From NCBI RefSeq assembly GCF_000372725.1, contig NW_005196755.1:363014-427013 (forward strand): DNA of 64,000 nucleotides. Direction: 5' to 3'. This document shows, in pieces, positions 8,667-20,600 of the stretch. The stretch is from Emiliania huxleyi CCMP1516. Taxonomy: Eukaryota > Haptophyta > Isochrysidales > Noelaerhabdaceae. A program made the position numbers and the translations under genes. The notes below the pieces were generated by a model. That model worked only from the letters and a program-made list of their open reading frames with translations, did no database searches and was not told where the DNA came from. Each line of letters begins with the position of its first letter. Positions within the stretch are counted from its first letter, which is position 1.

Positions 8667-11600
8667 ATGCAGGCTACGTACCCGCCTTCGGCGACGTCCG
8701 CGTCGTCGCTCCTGCTGCTCGCATCCGACGAGGGCCCTTCCACCCGCCGCCGCGCCGCGCGTGAGCTCTGCCATCGCGTCGGATCCACGCCGGCGGCGCG
8801 TGCGGCGCTGCTCGAGCACCTCGGTGACGGTGGCGAGGAGGAGGAGGAGAGCGATGAGAGGCTGGCGGGCCCTCCGCTCGTGCTCGATCCGGACTATCGA
8901 GCGGCTGCTGTTGAGACGCCGCTGCTTGCGGCGCCGGCGTGGGGCTCGGGAGCGCTCGTCGAGACCGAGCACGCACGGCGCTGCCTCCGGCTCCTCTCGC
9001 TCTCTCTTGAGCTGCGGAGGCCGGTGCTGCTCTCCGGACCGCCGGGCGCCGGGAAGAGCACGCTGCTCTCCGCCTTGGCGCTCGCCGCGGGCCAGCACGA
9101 CAAGATGGTGACCGTCCACCTCGACGAGCAGGTCGACTCCCGCTCGCTGCTCGGCGCGTACGTGTGCGGCTCGACGCCCGGTGAGTTTGTGTGGCAGCCG
9201 GGTGTGGTGGCGCAGGCGGCGGTGCACGGGCGCTGGCTGCTGCTCGAGGACGTGGACCGCGCGCCGCTCGAGGTCATGTCCGCCCTCGCACCCCTCCTCG
9301 AGCGCGGCGTCCTTTTCGTCCCCGGGCGCGGCACGTCGCACAGCGCCGCGCAGGGCTTTCGCCTGTTTGGCACAGTCACCAGCACCGTCGGGACGGGCGG
9401 CGGAGGAGGCGGCGCGGCGGCGGCGCGGGCGGCGGAGCGGGCGGTCTGGCAGCCCGACCTCTGGCAGCACGTCCACATCCCCTCGCCGCCCGCCTCCGAC
9501 CTCGAGGCCTACCACACCACCCAACGGGGCTGAACCCACACTGGGTTCGACACGCTTGGAGGTATGGTACTAGGCGGTAGTCTGTGCGTCGCACCGCCGG
9601 CTGCGCGCCGCGGCGCCGCGGCTCGTCCGCTGCTTCCTGCAGCTGCAGGCCGCCTCGGGAGGGGAGGCGGTGGCGGCGGCGGGGGAGGCGGGACCGGGAG
9701 GCGGGGGTTGGACGCAGGTCTCCCCACCCGCCGCCCCGCCCCTTGCCTCCGCCACCGCGCCGTCGGGCGAGGGAGCTTCGCTGGCGGAGGCGGCCGAGGC
9801 GGAGCTGGCGTCGGCGCGGCTGTCGCTGAGCGGCGGCCGCGCCTTCTCGTCGCGAGAGCTGTTTCGGTGGTGCGCGCGGATGGAGGCGGCGCTCGCCGCA
9901 TGCGGCGCCGAGCTTCCCCCGCCGCAGGAGGAGGGTCGGCTGACCTCCTTCTTCCGCGAGCTGGTCGTCACCGAGGCGCGCCTCTGTCGCGGTGTAGTCG
10001 AGATCTAGTCGAGATGCAGGCGAGATGCAGTCGAGATCGTGACGCCCTCTGTGAGCCTGCCGGAGATATGGGGAGATGTGGGGAGATGTGGGGAGATGTG
10101 GGGAGATGTGGAGAGATCGGCGCCCTCTGTGAGCCTGCCGGAGCACTCCTCGTCACAGGCGCTCGACACGTTTGCTTCCCCTGTCCGACGCGACGCGCCG
10201 CGCCAGAAGCTCGCCGCGCTTATCGCCGCCCAATGGTCCCTCCCCGCTCCGCAGCTCCGCCACCTGGTCCAGCTGCGCAGGCCCGAGCTCAGCCTTTCCG
10301 ACGGCGTCCTCGCCATCGGTCGCGCCCGCCTGCCGCTGCCCCAGCCGACTGCGGCGGCCGAGGCGGCGGTGGCGGGCGCGGGCGGCGGCTTCGCGGCGAC
10401 ACGCCACGCCCTCGTCACGCTAGAGCGGGTCGCTGCTAGCGTGGCGCTCGGCGAGCCGCTGCTTCTGGTCGGCGAGACGGGGACCGGCAAGACGACCGTC
10501 GTGCAGCAGCTCGCGTCGATGCTCGGCCAGAAGCTGCTGGTGCACAACCTCTCGCAACAGAGCGACGCGTCGGAGCTGGTTGGGGGGTACCGGCCCGTGC
10601 AGCCGCGCCACGTGTACGCGCCCTTCGCCGCGCGCTTCGAGGACCTCTTCTGCCGCACCTTTTCGCGCTCCAAGAACGGGCCCTTCCTCTCCAAGCTGGC
10701 GCAGCGGCTCGCCAAGGGCGAGTGGGCGAGGCTGGTGGCGATGGCGGTTGGAGCCTGCAACTCTCACGCGGCGGCGCGGGCCAAGGAGCGCTGCGTAGAG
10801 CCTTCCAGCGGCGGCGGCGGCGGCGGAGGAGGAGGAGGAGGAGGAGGAGGAGGAGGCGGAGGAGGCGGAGGAGGCGGCGGAGGAGGAGGAGGAGGCGGCG
10901 GCGGCGGCGCGGGCGCGGCCTTGGACGAGGAGTGGGAGAGCTTTGCGGCAGAGGCTGGCCGTCTCCGACACCAGCTGCGGCGCGAGGCGCAGGGCGGCGT
11001 CGACATGTCCGGGACACGTCCACGACACGTCCGAGAAGTGTCGCGTAGGCGCGAGGCGCAGGGCGGCGTCGGCGGCGCCGCGTTTGCGTTCGTCGAGGGC
11101 GCGCTGGTTCAGGCCGTCCGCGAGGGGCATTGGCTGCTGCTGGACGAGGTTAACCTAGCGGCACCGGAGACGCTGCAGCGCGTCGCGGGCTTGCTCGAGG
11201 CGGGCGGCTCGCTCGCCCTCACCGAGAAGGGCGAGGCCGACGCTGTACCGCGCCACCCAAACTTCCGCCTCTTCGCCGCGATGAACCCACCGACCGACTT
11301 TGGCAAGAAGGAGCTGCCCGCCGGCATCCGCTCGCGGCTGACCGAGCTATACGTGCCACGCCTTTCCTCGCCCGAGGTGAGACTAATAAGACCGCGCCAG
11401 AGTGACAGTGATGAGAGTAGCAATGAGAACCGCCATAATGAGAGCCCTAGTCTCAATCGCAATCATCACCGCAACCCCTCTCATCGCCAGGACCTGTCGC
11501 TGATCGTGATTGCCTACCTCGGCCCGCTGCTGCCCTCGCCTCCCGTCGGCCCAATCGTCGCCTTCTACCAAGCCGCCCTCGACGCAGCCGCCACAACGCT

Positions 11601-14600
11601 GCTCGACGGCGCCGACCAGCGGCCAGAGTACTCCCTGCGCACCCTCTGCCGCGCGCTGAGCTACGTGCGCGCCGCCGTGCCGCTCGGGTACGGCTTGCAC
11701 CGCTGCTTGTACGACGGGTTCCACATCACCTTCGTCGCGCAGCTGCAGGCGCGCTTCCAGCCGCAGGTCGAGGCGCTGCTACTTCGCCATCTGATGCCTC
11801 CGAAGCCAAACAAGCCGCCCCGCCCGCCGCCAGCGAGGGCGCCTGCCCGGCCTTCGGGCGACGGCTGGGTCGAGATCGGCGGCTTCTGGCTGCAGACGGA
11901 CCCTCGGCACACCGCGTCGGCCGAGGACCCGCGCTTCATCGTCACCCCCTCGATCGAGGCGCGCTTCCGCCAGCTAGCGCGCATGGTGGCGGCGGGCCGG
12001 TACCCGGTCCTGCTGCAGGGGCCGACCTCGGCCGGAAAGACGTCCGTGATCGAGCGGCTCGCCGCGGCGACGGGGCACGTCCTGCTGCGAATCAACAACC
12101 ACGAGCACACCGACGTGCAAGAGTATGTCGGCGCCTTTGCGCCCGACGAGCACGGCAAGCTCGCCTTTCCGCCGTACCTCCGCATACGCATATCTCCCCA
12201 CATCTCCCCCGCATCCCACAGGTAAGCTTGTCTTCCGCGACGGCGCGCTCACCACGGCAGTGCGGCACGGCCACTGGGTCGTGCTCGACGAGCTCAACCT
12301 GGCGCAATCGGAGGTTCTGGAGGCGCTGAACCGGCTGCTCGACGACAACCGCGAGCTGCACATCCCCGAGACGGGCGAGACGCTCACACCGCACGCGCAC
12401 TTCATGCTCTTCGCGACGCAGAACCCGCCCGGCGCCTACGGAGGCCGGAAGGTCCTCTCGCGCGCGTTCCGCAACCGGTCCGCGCAAACCGTCGCACGCA
12501 CATTGCCCCTCGTAGAGCATTGAGCCTCGCTCTGCTCGCTCATTCTCTGTCACTGCCCATGCACTCGGGGCGCAGCGGGCCCTCTGCCCTCTCTCTCTCT
12601 CTCCATCCTGCTGTGGCGAGGGTGTCTGCTCCACTCCTCCACCTGGCCTTCAGGTTCCTCGAGATGCAGACCGATGAGATCCCCATATCTCCCCATATCT
12701 CCCCATATCTCCCTCCAGGTTCCTCGAGATGCAGACCGATGAGATCCCCACATCTCCCCATATCTCCCCATATCTCCCTCCAGGTTCCTCGAGATGCAGA
12801 CCGACGAGATCCCCATATCTCCCCATATCTCCCCATATCTCCCTCCAGGTTCCTCGAGATGCAGACCGACGAGATCCCCACATCTCCCCATATCTCCCCA
12901 TATCTCCCTCCAGGTTCCTCGAGATGCAGACCGACGAGATCCCTGCGGGCGAGTTGACGACCATCCTCGAGCGGCGGTGCGCCATCTGCACCATACCTCC
13001 CGGGTGCTCGAATCCAGTGCGGGTTCACTGCAATGGGTGGTGCGGTAGGTGCGCCATCCCCGCCTCCTTCGCCGCAAAGATGGTATCGGTGATGGGCGAG
13101 CTGCAGCGGCGCCGTTCGTCGTCGCGCGTCTTTGCGGGCAAGGCAGACGAGCCGCTCACCGCACCACCCACGGGGCTGAACCCACACTGGATTCGATACC
13201 CTGGAGGTATGGTACTAGGCGGGCTTCATCACGCCGCGCGACCTCTTTCGCTGGGCCGAGCGGCGGCCGGGCACGTACCAGGAGCTGGCCGAGGCGGGCT
13301 ACGCGTTGCTCGCCGAGCGGCTCCGCTCGACGCCCGAGCGGGAGGTGTGCACCTCCCTCTCATCTCCGCCCCCTCCACCCCCTTCCCCTCCTGCCCCCCC
13401 CCCCCCAGGTGGTGGCGCAGGTGCTCTGCTCGCTCCTCCCGCGCGTGCAGCTCTGCGCCGAGACACTCTACGAGCGGCTGCTTTGCGGCGCGCCAGGTGG
13501 CCCGCCGACCGCCGGGCCGCACGAAGGCGGTACGGTCTGGCTGCCGTCGACCCGCCGGCTCTACGCACTCGTCGCCGCTTGCATGGCCTCCTCCGAGCCG
13601 GTCCTGCTCGTCGGGGACACGGGGACGGGCAAGACGACCGTCTGCCAGCTGTATGCGCAGGCGGCGGCGCAGGCCCTCCACATCATCAACTGCCACCAGC
13701 ACACCGAGGCGGCAGACTTTGTGGGCGGGCTGCGGCCGACGCGCGGCCGCACTCTGCAGCTCGCGGCGCTTCGGGGGCGGGTCGCGGCGCTCGAGGCGGA
13801 GGCGGCTTCCGCGCGCGCGGCCAGGGCGAGCGGGCCCGGCGCGCCGGCGGACGGCGGCGCGGGGAGGGAGGGTGGCTCAGGCGCCGCGCCGATGGATTGT
13901 GATTGCGCGCCGGAGGAGGAGGACGAGGCGGCGCTCGCGGGCAGACTCGGCGAGCGCGCCGAGGAGTGCCGCGCCCTCCTGGCCGCTGCCCTCGCGCCGC
14001 CGGCCGAGGGCGCCGGCGCGACGGAGGCTGCTGCGGCGAGGCTGCGGGCTGCGCTACACGAGGCCGAAGCGCTGGCCGACGAGCTGCGCGCGGCGGCCGC
14101 GCTGTTTGTGTGGGTTGACGGGCCTCTCGTGACGGCGATGCGCCGCGGCGACCTCCTCCTCATCGACGAGATCTCGCTGGCCGAGGATGCGGTGCGCGAT
14201 CCGCACCATACCTCCAGGGTTCTCAAATCCAGTGCGGGTTCAGTCCGGTGGGTGGTGCGGTAGGTGCTCGAGAGGCTCAACTCGGTGCTGGACCTGAGCC
14301 GCACTCTGACAGTGCCGGAGAAGGGCGAGCGGCAGCTCGAGACGATCGTCGCGCACCCATCCTTCCGGCTCCTCGCCACCATGAACCCCGGTGGTGACTT
14401 TGGGAAGAAGGAGCTCTCGCCGGCGCTGCGCAACCGCTTCACCGAGGTGTGGGTGCCTGCGGTCACCGCGCGCGAGGAGCTGCTCTCGCTGCTCTCGCGG
14501 ACGCTCAGCGCGGCCGACGCGCCGATGGAGGAGGCGGACGCCACCGCCGCCTGGGACGCGGGCGACGCGGCGGAGGCGATGCTCCTCTTTGTCGAGTGGC

Positions 14601-17600
14601 TGGGGGAGCGGCGCGGCCGCCGCCCAAGCAGCGGGGGGCCGTCCTTGCGCGACCTGCTGGCGTGGGCGTCTGGCTTGCGGGCCATCTCTCCCCATCTCTC
14701 CCCAGATCTCCCCATATCTCCGCACAGGCGTGGGCCGGCTTCGTGCGCGAGACGCAGCCGCGGCTCGGCTGGCCGGCCGCCTACGTGCACGGCGCCTGCC
14801 TCACCTTCGTCGACGCGATGGGGCTGCAGGTCCCCTCCTCGCGCAATGAGAGCAGTAGTGGCAGGAGGAGAAGAAGTGGTAGTAGTAGTAGTAGTAGTGG
14901 TAGCATAGTAGTAACACTCGCCGCAGGTCCCCGCCTCGCGCAATGAGAAAGAGGATGACGGTGGTGAGAGTAGCAATACTAGCGACAGAATCACAATCAG
15001 CATGTCGCCGCAGGTCTCCTCCTCCCGCGCCGAGAGGGAGGCGCTCCGCGCCGCGTCCGTGTCGAAGCTCATCTCCCTCCTCCCCACTCACGAGCAGCGC
15101 CGCGCCGATCTGTACGTCGGCACCGACACCTTCCCCGCCTTCGCGGCCGGCGCGGCGCCGTCGCCCACAGCCTCGCCCAACGGCGGCACGACGCAGTTCG
15201 GGCTCGACCCGTTCTTCGTGCCTCTCGGGGGCGGCGCGCCCTGCGCGGGCGGCTTCTCGCTGGCCACGCCGACCCCGCGCGCCAACGCCTTCCGCGTGCT
15301 GCGGGCGATGCAGCTGCGCAAGCCCGTCCTTCTCGAGGGCTCGCCTGGCGTCGGCAAGACCTCGCTGGTGCAGGCGCTCGGCGCGGCGTGCGGTCACGCC
15401 GTCGTGCGCATCAACCTGTCGGAGCAGACGGACCTGATGGACTTGCTCGGCTCGGACTTGCCGGTCGAGGGCGCGCCGCCGGGGACGTACGCCTGGCAAG
15501 ACGGGCCATTCCTGGCCGCGCTGCGGTCCGGGCACTGGGCCATCCTCGACGCGCGCATGCGGGGACGCGTCCGGGACACGTCCGCGACACGTCCGAGACG
15601 GGTGCGGTAGGTGATCCTCGACGAGCTCAACCTCGCCCCCCAGGCCGTGCTCGAGGGGCTAAACTCGTGCCTCGACCACCGCGCGACCGTCTACGTGCCC
15701 CGAGCTCTCGCCGCCTCCGTCGAGTGCCCGCCCGGGAACGGCGTCTCTTCACACCTCTGGTCTGTGAACAGGTGCCCGAGCTCGCCGCCTCCTTCGAGTG
15801 CCCGCCCTCGTTCCGCGTGTTTGGATGCCAGAACCCGCTGCAGCAGGGCGGCGGCCGCAAGGGGCTGCCAAAATCGTTCCTCAACCGCTTCACGCAGGTG
15901 GCGACCCTCCCTTCCCTCCAAGGGTATCGAACCCAGTGCGGGTTCAGTCCTGTGGGTGATGTGGTAGCACGCGTGCGGTGTGGGCACGTGTCCCATACCT
16001 CCAAGGGTATCGAACCCAGTGAGGGTTCAGTCCCTTCGGTGGTGCGGTAGGTGTGGATGGAGGAACTCGACACGGCGGACATGCGCGCCATCGCCGGCTC
16101 GCTCTTCGCCGCGCTGGGCGCGCCCCTCCTCGAGCAGCTCGTCGGCTTCGTGCGCGCGCTGCAGGCGGCGCTCGCGAGGCGCGAGTTTGGCGCCGCGGGG
16201 GGGCCGTGGGACTTCAACTTGCGCGACGTGTTCCGCTGGTGCGAGCTGATGCTCGCCGAGCAGGCGCCAGCGGTAGCACCTGCTTCTCACAACGACCACT
16301 CTTCTTATTGTTAATGCTCGCTGACCAGCCACCGCTAGCTAGTCGGCGGTGAACTGACTAATGCTCGCCGAGCAGGCGCCTCGAGGTCACCCGAGGTTAC
16401 CCGAGATTACCCGAGATTACCCGAGATTAGGCGCCGCCGCACTGGCGGCCCGGCGCCTTCCTCGACGCGCTCTTCCTGCAGCGCTTCCGCTCGGAGTCCG
16501 ACCGCAAGGCGGCGCTCCGCCTCTATCGCGAGTCGATGGGCGGCTGCGACGCCGCTCAGCTGCCGCCGCTGCAGCCGCACTTCGCTGTCTCCTCGCGGTG
16601 GGTTCAGGTGGGCTGCGCGTGGCTGCCGCGCGCCGCGGCGCAGCTGCCGCCGCCGCCGCCGCTGCAGCTTCTGCACGGCATGCTGAGGCCGCTTCAGGCG
16701 CTGATCCTCGGCGTGCGGATGGGCTGGATGTGCGTGGTCAGCGGCGAGGGCGGGGCGGGCAAGTCGTCCTCGCTGCGCCTGCTCGCGCAGCTGTCGGGAG
16801 CGCGGCTCGAGGAGACGGTTCTCTCCACGGCGACCGACACCACCGAGCTGCTTGGCTGCTTCGAGCAGACCGAGCTCTCGCGGCTTCAGCTCGAGACGCT
16901 GCAGGAGGCGGACGAGCTGGGCCGCAGCCTGATCAGCCAACTGGCCGTGGTCGGTGTCTCGGAAGTGTCTCGGAAGTGTCTCGGAAGTGTCTCGGACACC
17001 CAACTGGCCGCGGTCGGAGCCGCCGCGGGCAACAAGGCGTCGGGCGTCGCGCCGCTTGAGCTGGCAGCGGCGCTGCAGGGCGCGCTCGAGACGCTCGCCG
17101 CTGACGGCGCCGAGGAGCGTGCCGTGGGGGGGCCTTCACCGCCAGCCGAGTGGAATGAGGCCTTTGAGAGGCGCGCCGTCGAGGCGACCAGCCTGCTGGA
17201 CTCGGCCGTGGACTGCCTGCGCCGCTCGGCGGGGGCGGCGGCGGGCGATAGCGGCGGCGCGGCGGCGGCGCGCGTGAGCGCCCTGCGCTCGCGCAACGCG
17301 GCGATGGCGTCCTTGCGCGAGAGCGGCGGCAAGGGCCGGTTCACGTGGGTTGACGGGCCGCTGGTTCGAGCAATGGAGGGCGGCCACTGGCTGGTCCTCG
17401 ACAATGCAAACTTGGCAAACCCGTCGGTGCTCGACCGGCTCAACCCGCTCTTCGAGCGCGGCGGCCGGCTGCTGCTGCCCGAGTGCGGCCTCAAGGCGGG
17501 CGGGGTCGTCCGCGAGGTGGCGCCGCGCCCCGGCTTCCGCCTCTTCCTTTGCGTCAGCCCTGCCGCCGGCGAGCTCTCGCGAGCGATGCGTAACCGCGGC

Positions 17601-20600
17601 TTGGAGGTGACGCTGCTGCCGCCGCCCGCCGCCGGGCGCGACGTGCTCTCCATGCTGCGCACCGAGGGGCGCGGCACGCTCGCGGCACGCTCTCTCGACG
17701 CGGGGGGCGTGCCCGGGACGGCGGACATGTCTCGGACATGTCGCGGACGCCTCCCAGACGAGGGGGGCGTGCCAGGGGCGGAGCTCTGTCTCGAGCTGCT
17801 GGCGGCGCACGCCCAGGCGGGGGCGGCGCGGCCGCGAGCGCTGCTGCACTGCGGCGAGGTGCTCGTGTCGAGGCTGGCGAGCGGGCTCTCCCTGAGGTCA
17901 GCACTCACAGACGCGACTGACCTCGCGTACGCCGGCCGCGGGCTGCCGGACGGCGCGCGCGCGGTGGCAGGAGCGGCGCTGGCTCGGTGCGACCCGGCGC
18001 TTCTCGAGGGCGGCGGAGCCGGGCTCGCGCTCCTCGGCGCCCTTCGCCTCGACCGCGCGTCCTCCCCCGCCCGTCCAGCGTGGCCGGTTGGCGTATCGAG
18101 CGCTGGGTTTGCGGACGAGCCAGAGGCGTGCACCGTTCGGGGGCAAGCCGCACTCGCCGTCCAGCTCGCTGCGTTGGTTCGCGCCGGCGTCGGGTGTCGC
18201 CGCGAGGGTTTCGAGTGCCGGCCGGCGGAGCTGCTGCGGCCCGCGCTGCTCGAGTTTGTTCTCCGCGCGAGCGAGCGCGACGCGCGGCGGCGGCGGGCGC
18301 TGCTGGTCGGGCTGGCGGAGCGGGCGGGCGCAGAGGCGGAGGACGAGCTTCCCCTCGCCGTGGCGCTGCTCGACGGGCTCCGCTCCTCGCCGCTGGCTCG
18401 GGCGGCGGGGTGCGCGCTCCGCGAGGCGTGCGCTGCCAGCGCGCCGCTCCTCCTTGACTTGTGCTCCGATTCGCCTTGCGACCTGCAGCGCTTCAACCCG
18501 CCCCTCTTTGATCTCGTCCGCCGGCACGCCGCGCCGCACGCAGCGCCCGACGCGGCCGAGGAGGAGGCGGCGGCCGAGGGCGAGGGGAGAGCCGAGGCGG
18601 CTCGAGGGACGGCGTCGGAGGCCGCGGCGAGCCCCAGCGCCTCGTCAGAGCCGGCGGACTCCCCTTGCGCGGAAGCGTGGCGGCGGTACGTCGCGCTGCT
18701 CCCGCCGCTGCGCCTGGCGTGTGAGCTCGAGTGGGGAGGGTTGCTCGACACGGCGCGGCTCGCAAGGGCGGCGGAGTGCGTTGCGCCGAGCGAGCTCTCG
18801 CTGCTCCAGCTCTCTTACGCGCGCCGCGCCGCCGGAGCGCCGGCCGAGGCCGGGCGCCGCTCGCTGACCGAGGGCAGGGCGGCGTGGGAGGCGCTGGCAG
18901 GGACGATCTACCCGGCTCTCGCAGCCATCGGAGACGCGCTCGCCGGCTGGCTCGCGGCGCCCGGCTGCTGCGCCGCGGAGGGCGGACGGCCGCTGCTTGG
19001 GCGCCCCTCGGCGCGCGAGGCTGAGCCGCCGCGCGTGGCGGCGGTGCGGGCCGTCGCGCACGCGCGCCGCGCCCTGTGGACCCGCGCAGAGGCGTGCTAC
19101 CCGTCCGACTCTGTCGCCCAAGACGTGCTCCTACTGTGGCGACCGCTGCTCAAGCGCCTTCGCCGCGCCGCCGCGCCGCCGCTCGCCCTGCCTCTGCCCA
19201 GCGCGGCGTCGGCCGCGTGCGACGCGCTCAGCGCAGCGGTCGGCTACGAGTCCTCGCGGCTGGCGCCGCTGCTTTGGAAGCGCGGAGGCCACCCGCAAGC
19301 GGCGCCGTCGGCCGCGCTGCTGGCGGCGTACACGCAGCTGCTCGAGGTGGCGGCGTCGGGGGAGGGAGGCGACGAGGCTCTGCAGGCCGGCAGCGCCGGC
19401 GAGGCCAGTGGCGCCGGCTCGGCCGCCGCGCCCCTGCGCCGCGCTCTCCTCGTGGGCGCGGCGACCCTGCGCTGCAGCTTCAGCGCCACTCCCTCGACGG
19501 CGGCGGAGGAGAGGCGGCTCGTCGAGATCCCGAGCGCCGTGCGCGCCACGCTGCAAGCGGGCCGCCTCGCGCCGGAGCGGGGCGGAGGCCGCCTCGCGCC
19601 GCTGGTCGATGCGCGCAGCGCGCGGCACGAGGCCGACCTCCTGGCGCGCCTTGCTAGCCTCTCGTGGCGGCAACAGTCCGAGGGAGACAAGACAGCCGAC
19701 GGAGTCGAGGCGGCCGGCGCGCCCTCCAGCGCCACCCGTGCGGAGGCCGCCGAGGTCGCGGCGCTCGCCGCCTCCCTTGTCGACCTCGTCGCCGACCATT
19801 GCGGCCGGAGCGCGCTCGACGCGGCGCCGGCCCAGTCGTTGCTCTGGCGGCTGCAGGCGCCGCCGACTGCCGAGGCTGGCCGCGCCCCGCCTCTGGGCGG
19901 CATCGCGCAGCAGGTGGCGCTGGCGTGGCACCGCCACTTGTGGACCGGCGCTGTTTGGCCGGCCGCGCCCGCCGCCGCGCCCGCCGCCGCGTCGCCTCAC
20001 CTCTTAGGCGGGGGTCCCTCCCTCCTCCTCCTCTCCACCGACGCCGCGCCGGTCGCCTCCTTGCTGCGGGCCGCGCGAGACGCCCCGATGGTGCGCCGGC
20101 GGAGCGTCGAGGGGGACGGAAGGTACCCGAGGTGACCCGAGGTGACCCGAGGCTACCTGCGATTAGGCGGGCCGCCGGAGGGTCGAGGGCGAGCTGCTCT
20201 CTTTGTGCAGCAACGTGCTGCTGCCGGCGGCGTCGCGCCGCGGCGGCGCCGCGTCGGGCGCAGCGCTCGATAGGCGCCTCGCGTTGCACTGTCTCAGCCA
20301 GACTTTGCATGTCTTTCACCACGCGCTCGGCAGCGACGGAGCGGCGCAGCTGCAGGCGGGAAAGGGGAGGGGGGAGGGGGGGGATTGCCCCCGAGATTTG
20401 CCCGAGATGACCCGAGGCTGGCCCCGCGGCAGGCGGTCTTGCGCACGCTCGAGCAGAGCTGCGGCCCTGTGCTCTCCCGCGCCGGGGGCGGCGGCGGCGG
20501 CGGCTCTGCCTCACTCACGCCGGAGGCGCGCGGCGCGCTTGGCTCGCTGCTGGGCGCGCTGTACTCGACTCTGGAGCGCTGCGACGAGGCGCCGCTGCGG

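Noticed and set aside
9541-9573. tRNA gene suggested by GGGTTCGA
   Set aside because: Only the T-arm-like part is present; no acceptor stem, D arm or anticodon arm can be drawn. It is the core of the introner-like element.
16886-18751. 621-codon minus-strand frame in midasin
   Set aside because: Antisense shadow of the GC-rich midasin exon 17; no motifs, composition Arg/Ser/Pro-rich.
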